Shown piece by piece: positions 1 to 7,628 of a stretch of DNA of 19,628 nt (position 1 is the stretch's first letter; the number at the start of each line of letters is the position of its first letter). The notes under the pieces were generated by a model. It was given only the letters and a program-made list of their open reading frames with translations. It had not been told where the DNA came from and did no database searches. Source of the DNA: Deltaproteobacteria bacterium UBA2385 (GTDB lineage: Bacteria; Myxococcota_A; UBA796; UBA2385); assembly GCA_002343455.1 (NCBI GenBank), contig DDSR01000386.1, positions 13,190 to 32,817 on the forward strand, in the 5' to 3' direction. The position numbers and the translations under genes are program-made.

Positions 1-1
1 G

Positions 2-430
2 CACACCCTGCTGCGCCTGCCCACCGGCATCTTCTACGCCCAGGGAGTGAAGGCGAACGTGCTGTTCTTCGACCGCAAGCCGGCCAGCCCCAAGCCGTGG
101 ACGCGGAAGCTGTGGGTGTACGACCTGAGGACCAACCGCCACTTCACGCTCAAGACCAACCCGATGAAGCGCGCCGATCTCGACGAGTTCGTCGCCAGCT
201 ACCAGGCCACCCCTCGCGAGGAGAGCGAGCGGTGGAGGAGCTTCGACTACGACGATCTCATCAGCCGCGACAAGTGCAGCCTGGACCTGTTCTGGCTGAA
301 GGACGACAGCCTGCTCGACGCCGAGAACCTGCCCGAGCCCGACGTGCTCGCCCAGGAGATCGCGGAGGACCTGCGGGTGGCGTTGGTGCAGATCGAGGAG
401 ATACTCGGGGATCTGGAGGTGAGCGCGTGA
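2..430 (+). CDS. hsdM: Type I restriction-modification DNA methyltransferase subunit, C-terminal fragment
   Basis: This is the C-terminal 142 residues of a type I N6-adenine DNA methyltransferase (HsdM), which methylates adenines in the target site within an M2S or R2M2S complex. The 5' end is cut by the window edge. The frame is open from base 2 and reads LPTGIFYAQGVKANVLFFD, the conserved segment after the catalytic motifs, so the GTG at 47 is internal. Other family signatures follow: KLWVYDLRTN, FTLKTNP, the Asp/Phe-rich FDYDDLISRDK stretch and the end LPEPDVLAQEIAEDL. The NPPY catalytic motif lies outside the window. The stop at 428-430 shares its A with the ATG of the next gene, so the two are translationally coupled. 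No specificity subunit (hsdS) or hsdR follows in the window. Family assignment is strong; completeness cannot be judged. Confidence 0.93.
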   Translation, partial: HTLLRLPTGIFYAQGVKANVLFFDRKPASPKPWTRKLWVYDLRTNRHFTLKTNPMKRADLDEFVASYQATPREESERWRSFDYDDLISRDKCSLDLFWLKDDSLLDAENLPEPDVLAQEIAEDLRVALVQIEEILGDLEVSA

Positions 431-1347
431 TGCTTCCGGACGCGCTGACGCTGGCGAACCAGATGGACGAGGCCTGGCACGACCAGGCCCGCAGCTTCGA
501 GCGAGAGGCCGTCACGCGGTTCTGGGGCTTGCTCACGCTACCCGCCCGCGTCCTCGATCCTGAGCGCCCCCGCGCGATGCTGCGGACGGCGACCGTACTC
601 CGCAACGCGCGCTTCAGGGGCGACGGCGTGAAGACCATGTTCTTCGCGAACAAGGACTACACCGAGGTCGATGCGCTGTTCCTCTCGGTGGGCTCTTCGC
701 TGGGCCATCCGCACGGCGAAGATGCGTGGGTCGTTGAAGTCGAGCGGAAGTCGGCGAACCAGCAAGGCGACTACTACATCGCCATACAACGTGCGCGGAA
801 GTTCGCTGATCTGATGTCGCGGCAGTTCCGTATGCGCGTGCGCGCCGCGGTGATCTATGAGGACGACGGCGGCAAGTACAGCTACCCCGACTTCGACGGC
901 GATGTGCTGCTCATCCAGATGGCAGTTCTGCGCGACCGAACGAGCGGCCTCCGCTTTCCGTCTCTCTCAGACCTGCCTGGTGTGGCGAGCGACAAGACCC
1001 TCGTAAAGCTCGCCGTTCTTCGCCAGCTTGTGGCGGTCGATCCGCGCCTCCCCGAGGGGTACGACGGTCCACTCAACCTCAGCCGAGAAGTGGAAGCCGA
1101 CCGTTGGCCTCTCCACCTCCCCGTCGTCGGTCACCAGGATACGGACCGCCTTCCGGACTCGTTAGCCAAGTGGCTCGCCAAGGAGCGCGAGAACGACTCC
1201 CACCTGGCCGACCGGGTCGATGGCTACCTCGACGAGCTCCACACCAGCGGGGAGCTGGACATTCGGCAGCCTGCACCACGTCTGTCCATGGCAGGCGGTC
1301 AGACCGTACTGAAGCTTCTACGTGCCGAGAGCGAGGAACCCACATGA
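430..1347 (+). CDS. Uncharacterised protein, possible PD-(D/E)XK-type nuclease
   Basis: A 305-residue protein I do not recognise by family. The ATG at 430 overlaps the hsdM stop (ATGA-like junction); the frame is open further upstream, but that part is antisense-like shadow inside hsdM. One region suggests a restriction-endonuclease fold: an Asp in TEVDALFL (about D81), a loop, then a beta strand with E-V-E-R-K (E105-x-K107) followed by QQGDYYIAIQRARKFADLM. This is the D...(D/E)xK arrangement with a downstream helix carrying Gln and Tyr, as in RecB- or Mrr-like nucleases. The C-terminal 120 residues are helical with no motif I know. Its position directly after hsdM, where hsdS or hsdR would be expected, fits a DNA-acting role. 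The nuclease call is inference from one motif; the protein could instead be a structural or recognition subunit. No signal peptide or membrane segment is seen. Confidence 0.8.
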   Translation: MLPDALTLANQMDEAWHDQARSFEREAVTRFWGLLTLPARVLDPERPRAMLRTATVLRNARFRGDGVKTMFFANKDYTEVDALFLSVGSSLGHPHGEDAWVVEVERKSANQQGDYYIAIQRARKFADLMSRQFRMRVRAAVIYEDDGGKYSYPDFDGDVLLIQMAVLRDRTSGLRFPSLSDLPGVASDKTLVKLAVLRQLVAVDPRLPEGYDGPLNLSREVEADRWPLHLPVVGHQDTDRLPDSLAKWLAKERENDSHLADRVDGYLDELHTSGELDIRQPAPRLSMAGGQTVLKLLRAESEEPT

Positions 1348-2078
1348 AGTCCAAGAAGAACGTCCACTACTTCCCTGTGAGCGCTACCGAGCAGTTGCTC
1401 CTGCTGCGGGTGCGGGAAACCGACCTTGCGGGACGCGCCGAAGACCTGCGGGCCATGCTCGGACAGATCGCCGAGGCGAATCTGACGCCAGCGGACCTGG
1501 AGCAGGCCGTGCAGCTCCTGGCAGAAAGCCGTCAGGGCGAGGGGCTGGATGTGCGCTTTGACAACCTCGAAGCGCGGTTGAAGGAGCGAATCGAGCGTGG
1601 GCTTGCCGAGATCGAGGGTAGGCTCTCGCAGCGGATGGGGGGCAGCATCCCAAGCCCGGGTCCGACGCAACCCGACCCAGGGCCTGCCGCGGAGCCTCGG
1701 ACGACACCAACCGGCGACCCGGCGAGGCAAGGCAACGACGGCGATGGCGTGCCGAAGGAGGCCAGTGTCGCGTTCCGCGTCGGTTCAGAGCTCGTCTGGG
1801 GGACGAGCGCGGCTCAGTTTTATGTCGCCCTATGGCGCTGGTTGTTCGTGCACGGACGCGCCAAGCCCGCCGATCTCCCGATCCAGGGCGGGAAGAGGCG
1901 CTACGTCGCCTCAACAACGCCCGTTCATCCGAGTGGCAATGAGTTCACCCGCGCCGAGGAGCCTGTACCGGGGGTGTTCGTCGAGTTGAACTTGTCCCGA
2001 GGCGACATCATCCGGCGGGCGAAGAAGTACCTCGGGCAGTTCGATGTCCCCTTTGAGGTGGTCGTGGGGTCAGAGTGA
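1344..2078 (+). CDS. Coiled-coil protein with conserved-looking C-terminal domain, unknown function
   Basis: A 244-residue protein of unknown family. The ATG at 1344 overlaps the upstream stop (ATGA), so it is translationally coupled. Three parts are visible. Residues about 12-98 are helical with heptad-like Leu spacing, ending in a charged segment (FDNLEARLKERIERGLAEIEGRL) likely to form a coiled coil. Residues about 99-140 are a Pro/Gly/Asp-rich linker. Residues about 141-244 form a compact domain with the order SAAQFYVALWRWLFVHG, GGKRRYVAS, VPGVFVELNLSRGDIIRRAKKYLGQF, reading like a helix, strand, strand, helix module. I cannot name this domain. Such a layout (oligomerising helix, flexible linker, small C-terminal domain) suits an adaptor or recognition subunit. 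Its place between the putative nuclease and the radical SAM gene suggests it belongs to the same complex, by inference. Confidence 0.85.
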   Translation: MKSKKNVHYFPVSATEQLLLLRVRETDLAGRAEDLRAMLGQIAEANLTPADLEQAVQLLAESRQGEGLDVRFDNLEARLKERIERGLAEIEGRLSQRMGGSIPSPGPTQPDPGPAAEPRTTPTGDPARQGNDGDGVPKEASVAFRVGSELVWGTSAAQFYVALWRWLFVHGRAKPADLPIQGGKRRYVASTTPVHPSGNEFTRAEEPVPGVFVELNLSRGDIIRRAKKYLGQFDVPFEVVVGSE

Positions 2079-2713
2079 TGAGGAGAATCCGCGTCGCCCA
2101 TCTGATCCATGGCTGCCGAACCCTCGGTCCTGGCAGCAGGACCGTGGTGTGGGTCCGAGGCTGCGCGCGCCGCTGTCCCGGTTGCATCGCAGCCCCCATC
2201 CTCGACGACGGGCCCGCGCTCGACCTGCTGGCCGACGAGCTCGTCGCGCTGGTGCTGGCTACGGCGGACGAGGGTGTCACCTTCTCCGGCGGTGAGCCCT
2301 TCGAGCAAGCCGCAGCGCTCGTGCACGCCGCGGTGGCCCTCCGCGACGCGGGCCGTTCGGTCATGGTCTACACCGGCAACACCCTGCCAGAGCTGCGGGC
2401 CCACCCCGAGCCCGCCGTCGCACGACTCCTTGCCGCGACGGACATCCTGGTGGATGGACCCTTTGAGCTGGCACACCAGGCTGACCTGCTCTGGCGCGGG
2501 TCGTCCAATCAGCGGATCCACCTGCTCTCGTCTCGCTACCCGGGCGCCAGCGGTCCGGTCGACCTGCCGGGCGTCGGCGTAGAAGTCCGCGTGGACGACA
2601 CGGGCCACTTGTTCTGGGCTGGGGTCCCCCCCGCGGGTTTCGTCGCTGGTCTGCGGCAGGCGGCGCAAGAGCGAGGTATCCGACTGGCCGACAGCAATGG
2701 AGTGTGGGCATGA
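2078..2713 (+). CDS. Radical SAM protein, NrdG-like 4Fe-4S activating-enzyme family
   Basis: A 211-residue radical SAM protein related to the short activating enzymes of anaerobic ribonucleotide reductase and pyruvate formate-lyase. These use a 4Fe-4S cluster and S-adenosylmethionine to make a 5'-deoxyadenosyl radical. The cluster motif is present as GCARRCPGC (C29-x3-C33-x2-C36), and the SAM-binding TFSGGEPF motif follows at about 68-75. The length matches NrdG-like members, and there is no second cluster or SPASM extension. The start is ATG 2078 in a TGATG overlap with the previous stop; GTG 2075 is one codon earlier and equally in frame. The stop overlaps the next ATG. No glycyl-radical enzyme is encoded in the window, so its substrate is unknown; being embedded in a kinase/AAA+ operon argues against ordinary nucleotide metabolism. 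Family call is firm, role unknown. Confidence 0.92.
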   Translation: MRRIRVAHLIHGCRTLGPGSRTVVWVRGCARRCPGCIAAPILDDGPALDLLADELVALVLATADEGVTFSGGEPFEQAAALVHAAVALRDAGRSVMVYTGNTLPELRAHPEPAVARLLAATDILVDGPFELAHQADLLWRGSSNQRIHLLSSRYPGASGPVDLPGVGVEVRVDDTGHLFWAGVPPAGFVAGLRQAAQERGIRLADSNGVWA

Positions 2714-3804
2714 GCGGTTCGCCAAAGTACGCCGAGATCCAGATGCGCGAGGCCGAAGAGCGCCGTCTCGTAGAAGGGCGCCGTCGCCGCGCTGAGGAAG
2801 AGCGCCGCCGTCGCGAGGAAGCAGAGCGCCTCGCCCAAATCGCATTGGTCGCGCAGCTCAGGGGCACCTTGAACCAGGAGGCTGCCCAGCTTCGTGCCGC
2901 CGTGTCCGCCCTACGGAGCGAAACGGAGGCGTCGGGATGCCCCTTCACCATCCACCACATCGAAGCCGAGATCGAGGCCGTGCGGCGCGCTGTCGACAGC
3001 CCCGAAGCGCTCTCCGCCTCCTTGGGCAAGCTCCGGGTGATGGCCGGGAGTGTGGCGTCGCTGCGGGGGCAGGTAGCTCGGAGCGCTGCCGCGCTGGCCT
3101 CGGAACAGGACGACATCCGGCGCGAGGCCGACGCCGAAGCCCGTCGGCTCATGCAGGTCGAGCAATCGAAGGAAGCGGATCGCCAGCGTCAGGCGCTCCT
3201 CGCCTCGACCGGGCTGCAAGCACGCCTGGAGGGCATCCGGGCCGACGGTGTCGCGATGGCCTGGTCCTCGGCCGAGGTCGAGGCTGTGGGCGCCGCACTC
3301 GTCGACATCGAGCGTTCCCCCGACCCCTCGGGTCGGGCCCGCGGACTCCACAGTCGGCTCGACGCCGCGCTGGAACACGCCCAGGTGCGACAGCTTGCCG
3401 AGGAGCGGCGGGCCTACATCGTGGCCTCCCTGCAGGATGGCCTGCGCCAGCAGGGCTTCCAGGTTGGCGACGCCGCCCTGGTCGGCGTGGGTGAAGGAGA
3501 GGTCGCCTTCCGCGCGAGCCGGGTCGACCGGCGCTGGGTGGAGGTCAACGTCCCGCTGCAAGGGCACGTCTTCTACGACGTGGACGGCACCGACCGCATC
3601 ACAGAGGGCGGCAGCGACGGGCTGGTCTACACGGGCTGCGACGAGGCGGAGGCCCGGCTTGAGGCTCTGCACGCCGAGCTGGCTCAGCGATTCGGCATCC
3701 AGGCCGGCGAGCTGTTCTGGGAGTCGAAGGACCCCCTTCGCGAACGCCGCAACGCCAATTCTCTCCCCTCTGGGGGCCCGTCAGCAACTCGGAAGAAGGG
3801 GTAG
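2710..3804 (+). CDS. Long coiled-coil protein with unassigned C-terminal globular domain
   Basis: A 364-residue cytoplasmic protein. The ATG at 2710 overlaps the radical SAM stop (ATGA); an in-frame GTG at 2704 is less likely. Residues about 12-50 are an extreme Arg/Glu helix (EERRLVEGRRRRAEEERRRR and on). Helical coiled coil continues, with breaks, to about residue 235. The final part, about 238-345, is globular: RAYIVASLQDGLRQQGFQVGD, then beta strands EVAFRASRVDRRWVEVNVP, VFYDVDGT, a YTGCDEAE segment and a closing helix LEALHAELAQRFGI. I cannot name this domain. The last 20 residues are Ser/Asn/Lys-rich and probably disordered. It may be a scaffold linking the radical SAM enzyme to the kinase and ATPase encoded next; that is inference from gene order. 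The kinase gene follows after 3 bases. Confidence 0.88.
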   Translation: MSGSPKYAEIQMREAEERRLVEGRRRRAEEERRRREEAERLAQIALVAQLRGTLNQEAAQLRAAVSALRSETEASGCPFTIHHIEAEIEAVRRAVDSPEALSASLGKLRVMAGSVASLRGQVARSAAALASEQDDIRREADAEARRLMQVEQSKEADRQRQALLASTGLQARLEGIRADGVAMAWSSAEVEAVGAALVDIERSPDPSGRARGLHSRLDAALEHAQVRQLAEERRAYIVASLQDGLRQQGFQVGDAALVGVGEGEVAFRASRVDRRWVEVNVPLQGHVFYDVDGTDRITEGGSDGLVYTGCDEAEARLEALHAELAQRFGIQAGELFWESKDPLRERRNANSLPSGGPSATRKKG

Positions 3805-3807
3805 TCG

Positions 3808-5751
3808 ATGACCACAGGTCGCATCATCGGTGGCAGATACAGGCTCAAGGACCGACTGGGCCGAGGCAGCTTTGGCGTCGTGTGGCGCGCCGAAGAACTG
3901 CTCGCAGGCGAGCCCGTCGCGACGGTTGCGGTAAAGGTGTTCACGGCCGAGGTCGACCGACGAGAGGTGGCCCTGCTGGCCGGAATCTCGCATCCAGCCG
4001 TACTCGCCTATCGAGCCGTGGTCGAGGACGACGGGGAGGTATGCCTGGTGACCGAGTTGGCTGATGGAGGCGACGCGGCCGCTCGCCTTCGCGAATGGCC
4101 GGACGGGCTGCCCGTCGAAGACGTGCGGGAGATCGTCCGCGCCGTCGCTGCCGGGCTTGGGCACCTTCATCAACAGGGCTGGGTACATCGTGATGTGAAG
4201 CCGGCGAACATCCTGTTCGTTCGGGGCGTGCCGAAGCTCGGCGACGTGGGAACTGCACGGTTGTTGACATCCACCGCACGGGCGACCTCGACCGCCAGCC
4301 TCGCCTACGCAGCGCCGGAGATGTACTCGGGCAAGTTCGGCCCGGGCGTCGATGTGTATGCGCTGGCCTGCACCGTCTACGAGCTCCTGACGGGACGTTT
4401 GCCCTTCGATGGGAGCATGACGGAGATCATGAACAAGCACTTGAGCGCGGACATCGCCTTCCCCGCCGACATGCCACCCGCCTTCGTTCAGATGATTCGT
4501 CAATGTACAGAGAAGGAACCAGAGCGGCGCTGGACGGTTGAGCAGATCCTCCATTGGGTGGACGAGGAACATCGACCGGCAGTGGCCCACGAGTCGACGC
4601 TGGAGACTCCCCCGTCAACACCACAAGCGGCTTTCACGCCGGTTGCCATTGAGGCGGCCGTTACGCCGCCGCGCGTCGAACACGTACCGCCCCTTGCCCC
4701 CTCAACTCCCGAACCTGCGCCGGCGACCGTCCAAGCGCCAATGCCGCGTCCCCCGGCATCATCTGGCGAAACGAGCGCAACGCCCACCCCCCTTGATCCG
4801 GCCTTGCGGCGCCATCTTGTTCTCCATGGCGAGCGTTGGGGGGACTCCGAGGCCTGGCGCAGCTTCATGACCGCCGCCGACCCCGCGGCCCGACAACACG
4901 GCCTGTCCGAGCGCGACCTGATCCGCCGAGCCGGACAGCTACTCCCCGAGGTGACTGCGGCGCAGCTCACCGCGCAAGAGCTGACTGGTCGCGTTGGTGC
5001 ATGGGTGGTCAGCCTCCGCGGGCGCCGATGGAGCGCTCCCGACTGGGCCGACTTCCTTGACCAGGTCAACGTGAACGATGCCAGCGACGAGAGCGCGCTT
5101 GCGAAAATCCGCGACTCCTACATCGAGAGGCTCTACCCAGAGGGCTTCGGCGCAACTCGCGCGTTCCCACTCGGCGGCGGCGTGCAACACCTCATGGTCT
5201 ACGCGCCGCTGGACAAGATCTTTCGGCCCACCACAAAGGTCATGGAGGCGATGGGCGCACAGAAGGCGACCCTCACCGGGGTCTGGTTCAGCGCCCAGCC
5301 CATCACCGTTCGGGAGTGGTCGGCCATCACCAATCAGCAGGCGCCGCCAGGGTTGAAGCTCGACGATACGGCGATGGCACCGGCTGGTACGGCCAACGTC
5401 GTCCTTACCACATTGAGGGCTCGCTATCAGGCAGAGGATCTGCGTTGGCCAACGATGTTCGAATACGACGGCATCAAGTGGCAGCGTGAACAAGCAACCC
5501 AACAGGCTGCTGCGGCTGCCGCCAAGGCGGCACAGAAGGCAAACCCCTTGTTGGCCAATCGCCAGCGGCAACAGGCCGCTGCCCAACACCCGAAGACCCT
5601 TGGTGGCCTGCTCGCTCAGACGCTCGGCAACGTCGCAGTGGGATTCCTCAAGGACTTGAACGAGGCATGGATCTCTGACGCCGGCTCGGCAGCGCCGAAG
5701 AACAAGAACCTTGCCATGAACCTTGTGAGCCCTGTTCCGAGGATCAGCTGA
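3808..5751 (+). CDS. Serine/threonine protein kinase with C-terminal degenerate FGE-sulfatase-like region
   Basis: A 647-residue Hanks-type Ser/Thr kinase. The kinase domain occupies residues about 8-252. It has the Gly loop GRGSFGVV (18-25), catalytic Lys in VAVKVF (K43), the helix C Glu (about E53), catalytic loop HRDVKPAN (127-134), a DVG triplet at 146-148 where DFG is usual, AAPEM (168-172) and DVYALACTVYELLTGRLPF. All catalytic residues are present; only the Phe of DFG is changed. A Pro/Thr-rich linker runs to about 328. The C-terminal 320 residues contain no membrane segment. About residues 488-550 (GVWFSAQPITVREW, then LRWPTMFEYDG) resemble the core of FGE-sulfatase/SUMF1 domains (the VT..qW and RLPTEAEWEYA motifs), though degenerate. 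The ATG follows the previous stop by 3 bases. Its likely partner is the FHA protein encoded at the operon's end, which would bind phosphothreonine. The kinase call is strong; the FGE likeness is tentative. Confidence 0.95.
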   Translation: MTTGRIIGGRYRLKDRLGRGSFGVVWRAEELLAGEPVATVAVKVFTAEVDRREVALLAGISHPAVLAYRAVVEDDGEVCLVTELADGGDAAARLREWPDGLPVEDVREIVRAVAAGLGHLHQQGWVHRDVKPANILFVRGVPKLGDVGTARLLTSTARATSTASLAYAAPEMYSGKFGPGVDVYALACTVYELLTGRLPFDGSMTEIMNKHLSADIAFPADMPPAFVQMIRQCTEKEPERRWTVEQILHWVDEEHRPAVAHESTLETPPSTPQAAFTPVAIEAAVTPPRVEHVPPLAPSTPEPAPATVQAPMPRPPASSGETSATPTPLDPALRRHLVLHGERWGDSEAWRSFMTAADPAARQHGLSERDLIRRAGQLLPEVTAAQLTAQELTGRVGAWVVSLRGRRWSAPDWADFLDQVNVNDASDESALAKIRDSYIERLYPEGFGATRAFPLGGGVQHLMVYAPLDKIFRPTTKVMEAMGAQKATLTGVWFSAQPITVREWSAITNQQAPPGLKLDDTAMAPAGTANVVLTTLRARYQAEDLRWPTMFEYDGIKWQREQATQQAAAAAAKAAQKANPLLANRQRQQAAAQHPKTLGGLLAQTLGNVAVGFLKDLNEAWISDAGSAAPKNKNLAMNLVSPVPRIS

Positions 5752-5753
5752 CC

Positions 5754-7628
5754 ATGAGCACGACCGCGCGGTGGATTCGAGAGGTGGTGTCGCACCTGGG
5801 CCGGGGACGGCACGTCCTCCTCCACGGCAATGTGCGCGACCTCGCGATGTACGAGGGTGTCCCCCTCTCCTTCGCGGATGCCTTGGACGCCGCCCTGGAG
5901 CAGGCCGGCTACGGTCTCCGTGCCCGTTGGAACCAGGCTGACGGGCTCCAGTTCGCAGAGCCTTCGATGCGGGGACGCTGGGAAGAGCTGGAGCGGGACC
6001 CCGCATTGACAGAAGCCCCTCGCGGGCGCGCCTACACCGTGCCCCAACGGGCAGGCGTCCCCGCTCCTGCCCCTGCGCAAGCTCCGCCTCCGCAAGCCGT
6101 CCTCCACGTGGCCCCGCACCTCGCGCTGGCCTCGGGCCGTCGCGTGCTCGCATCGGAGGCGCAGTCTTCCTCCCTGGTGCTGGACCTCGCGGATCGCATG
6201 TTCGGAGAGCAACAGCCGGCGGACGAACGGGCGCTGTTGGTCTCCATGCAGCTGGTCATGCAGGAGGCTGCGCGACACACGGGCGGGGCCATGGCCGGGA
6301 TGCGAAACGCACTCGTCGTCGTGGCGCCCGTGCTCGGGCAGGTACCGCCTTGGCTCTACCGGGAACACCCCCTGGTTCAGGTGATCGGCGTCGCTCGGCC
6401 CGACCGCCCTGATCGTGAGGCGTTCCTGTCGCGCCAGTGGACCGGCTTCTTCGGCGCGGATGGCCAACAGCCCCCGATCGACGTGATGGACGCATTCGCC
6501 GCGCTCACCGATGGGATGTCATTCTGGGACCTCGAAGCCCTGCGCCTGGCCTCCCACCTCGAGCAGATCGCCGTTGGCGAGACGCGGAAGCTGCTGGACG
6601 TCTTCCTTCATGGCACACGCGAGGACCCTTGGGAGCAGCTGAGTGTCGAGGTGCTGGGGCAGGCAAAGGACCGTCTCACCCACCAGGTGGTGGGGCAGGA
6701 CGCCGCGGTGGACGCGGTGCTCGACGTGCTGACGATGGCGCGGGGAGGTGTGGGCCTGGACGGCGCGAGACCCTCACCGCGGCCCAAGGGGGTGCTCTTC
6801 TTCGTGGGCCCGACGGGCGTGGGCAAGACGGAGCTCGCCAAAGCTGTCACCGAGCTCGTGTTCCACGATCCGACCGCCTTCGCGCGTTTCGACATGAGTG
6901 AGTACGCGCAGGAGCACGCCGCCGAACGCTTGACCGGCGCCCCTCCCAGCTACGTTGGCTACGAAGCGGGCGGCCAGCTCACGAATCGGATGAAGGATCG
7001 CCCATTCAGCCTGGTCCTCTTCGACGAGGTCGAGAAGGCGCACCCCCGCATTCTTGACCGCTTCCTGCAGATCCTGGACGACGGCCGGCTGACCGACGGA
7101 CTGGGTGACACCGTTCACTTCGGCCAGGCCTTTCTGATCTTCACCAGCAACATCGGCTCGACACGGACCGAACGGATGGCGGACGGCTCCGAGCGCATCG
7201 TGTCCGCGGTCGACCCCTCGCTGGACCCACTGGCCTTGGGTGAACACTACCGCCTGGCCGTTCGCGACCACTTCCTTCGGATCGGGCGGCCCGAGATCCT
7301 GGGGCGCATCGGTGAGGAGCGCGTCATTGCCTTTGATCGGTTGCGGGAGGCACACATCGAGGCCATCCTCGCCAAGTTCCTCCGGGGCATCGCGGATTCT
7401 GCGAGGGAGAAGTACCGGGTCGAGGTGGAGTTCGACCCCACGATGATCCGGCTCGGCGCGCGCGAGTGTGAGCGGCCCGCAGTCATCGCCCTCGGAGGTC
7501 GCGGGATCCGGAACTTCGTACAGAGCCGCGTGCTCGCGCCGGTCAATCGGGCGGTCCTCGCACACCCCGGTCGGCACCTCCTGGTGAGAGCCGAGGGTGA
7601 TCGCCTCGTCGTGGAGGCGCGTTCGTGA
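5754..7628 (+). CDS. AAA+ ATPase with a ClpB/ClpA D2-type module and a novel N-terminal half
   Basis: A 624-residue ATPase. The C-terminal half (about 300-624) is a Clp/Hsp100 second-ring (D2) AAA+ module. It has VVGQD (312-316), Walker A GPTGVGKT (352-359), the pore-loop region YVGYEAGGQL (400-409), Walker B LVLFDEVEKAH (420-430), sensor 1 FTSNIG (463-468), Arg finger segment GRPEILGRI (511-519) and sensor 2 GGRGIRN (581-587). It should thread or remodel protein using ATP. The N-terminal half lacks a second Walker A and the Clp N-domain. It begins RHVLLHGNVRDLAMY, has an Ala/Pro linker near 100-115, and then looks like a degenerate AAA fold (NALVVVAPVLGQVP, VIGVARPDRPDREAF). No ClpP-binding IGF/IGL loop is evident. 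The ATG is 2 bases after the kinase stop; the stop overlaps the next GTG. It is not a ClpV of type VI secretion, since no T6SS genes flank it. Confidence 0.95.
   Translation: MSTTARWIREVVSHLGRGRHVLLHGNVRDLAMYEGVPLSFADALDAALEQAGYGLRARWNQADGLQFAEPSMRGRWEELERDPALTEAPRGRAYTVPQRAGVPAPAPAQAPPPQAVLHVAPHLALASGRRVLASEAQSSSLVLDLADRMFGEQQPADERALLVSMQLVMQEAARHTGGAMAGMRNALVVVAPVLGQVPPWLYREHPLVQVIGVARPDRPDREAFLSRQWTGFFGADGQQPPIDVMDAFAALTDGMSFWDLEALRLASHLEQIAVGETRKLLDVFLHGTREDPWEQLSVEVLGQAKDRLTHQVVGQDAAVDAVLDVLTMARGGVGLDGARPSPRPKGVLFFVGPTGVGKTELAKAVTELVFHDPTAFARFDMSEYAQEHAAERLTGAPPSYVGYEAGGQLTNRMKDRPFSLVLFDEVEKAHPRILDRFLQILDDGRLTDGLGDTVHFGQAFLIFTSNIGSTRTERMADGSERIVSAVDPSLDPLALGEHYRLAVRDHFLRIGRPEILGRIGEERVIAFDRLREAHIEAILAKFLRGIADSAREKYRVEVEFDPTMIRLGARECERPAVIALGGRGIRNFVQSRVLAPVNRAVLAHPGRHLLVRAEGDRLVVEARS

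Noticed and set aside
97..429. Upstream extension of the 430-1347 gene
   Set aside because: This part is an Arg/Gly-rich frame-shadow of hsdM; the ATG at the overlap with the hsdM stop is the normal start.
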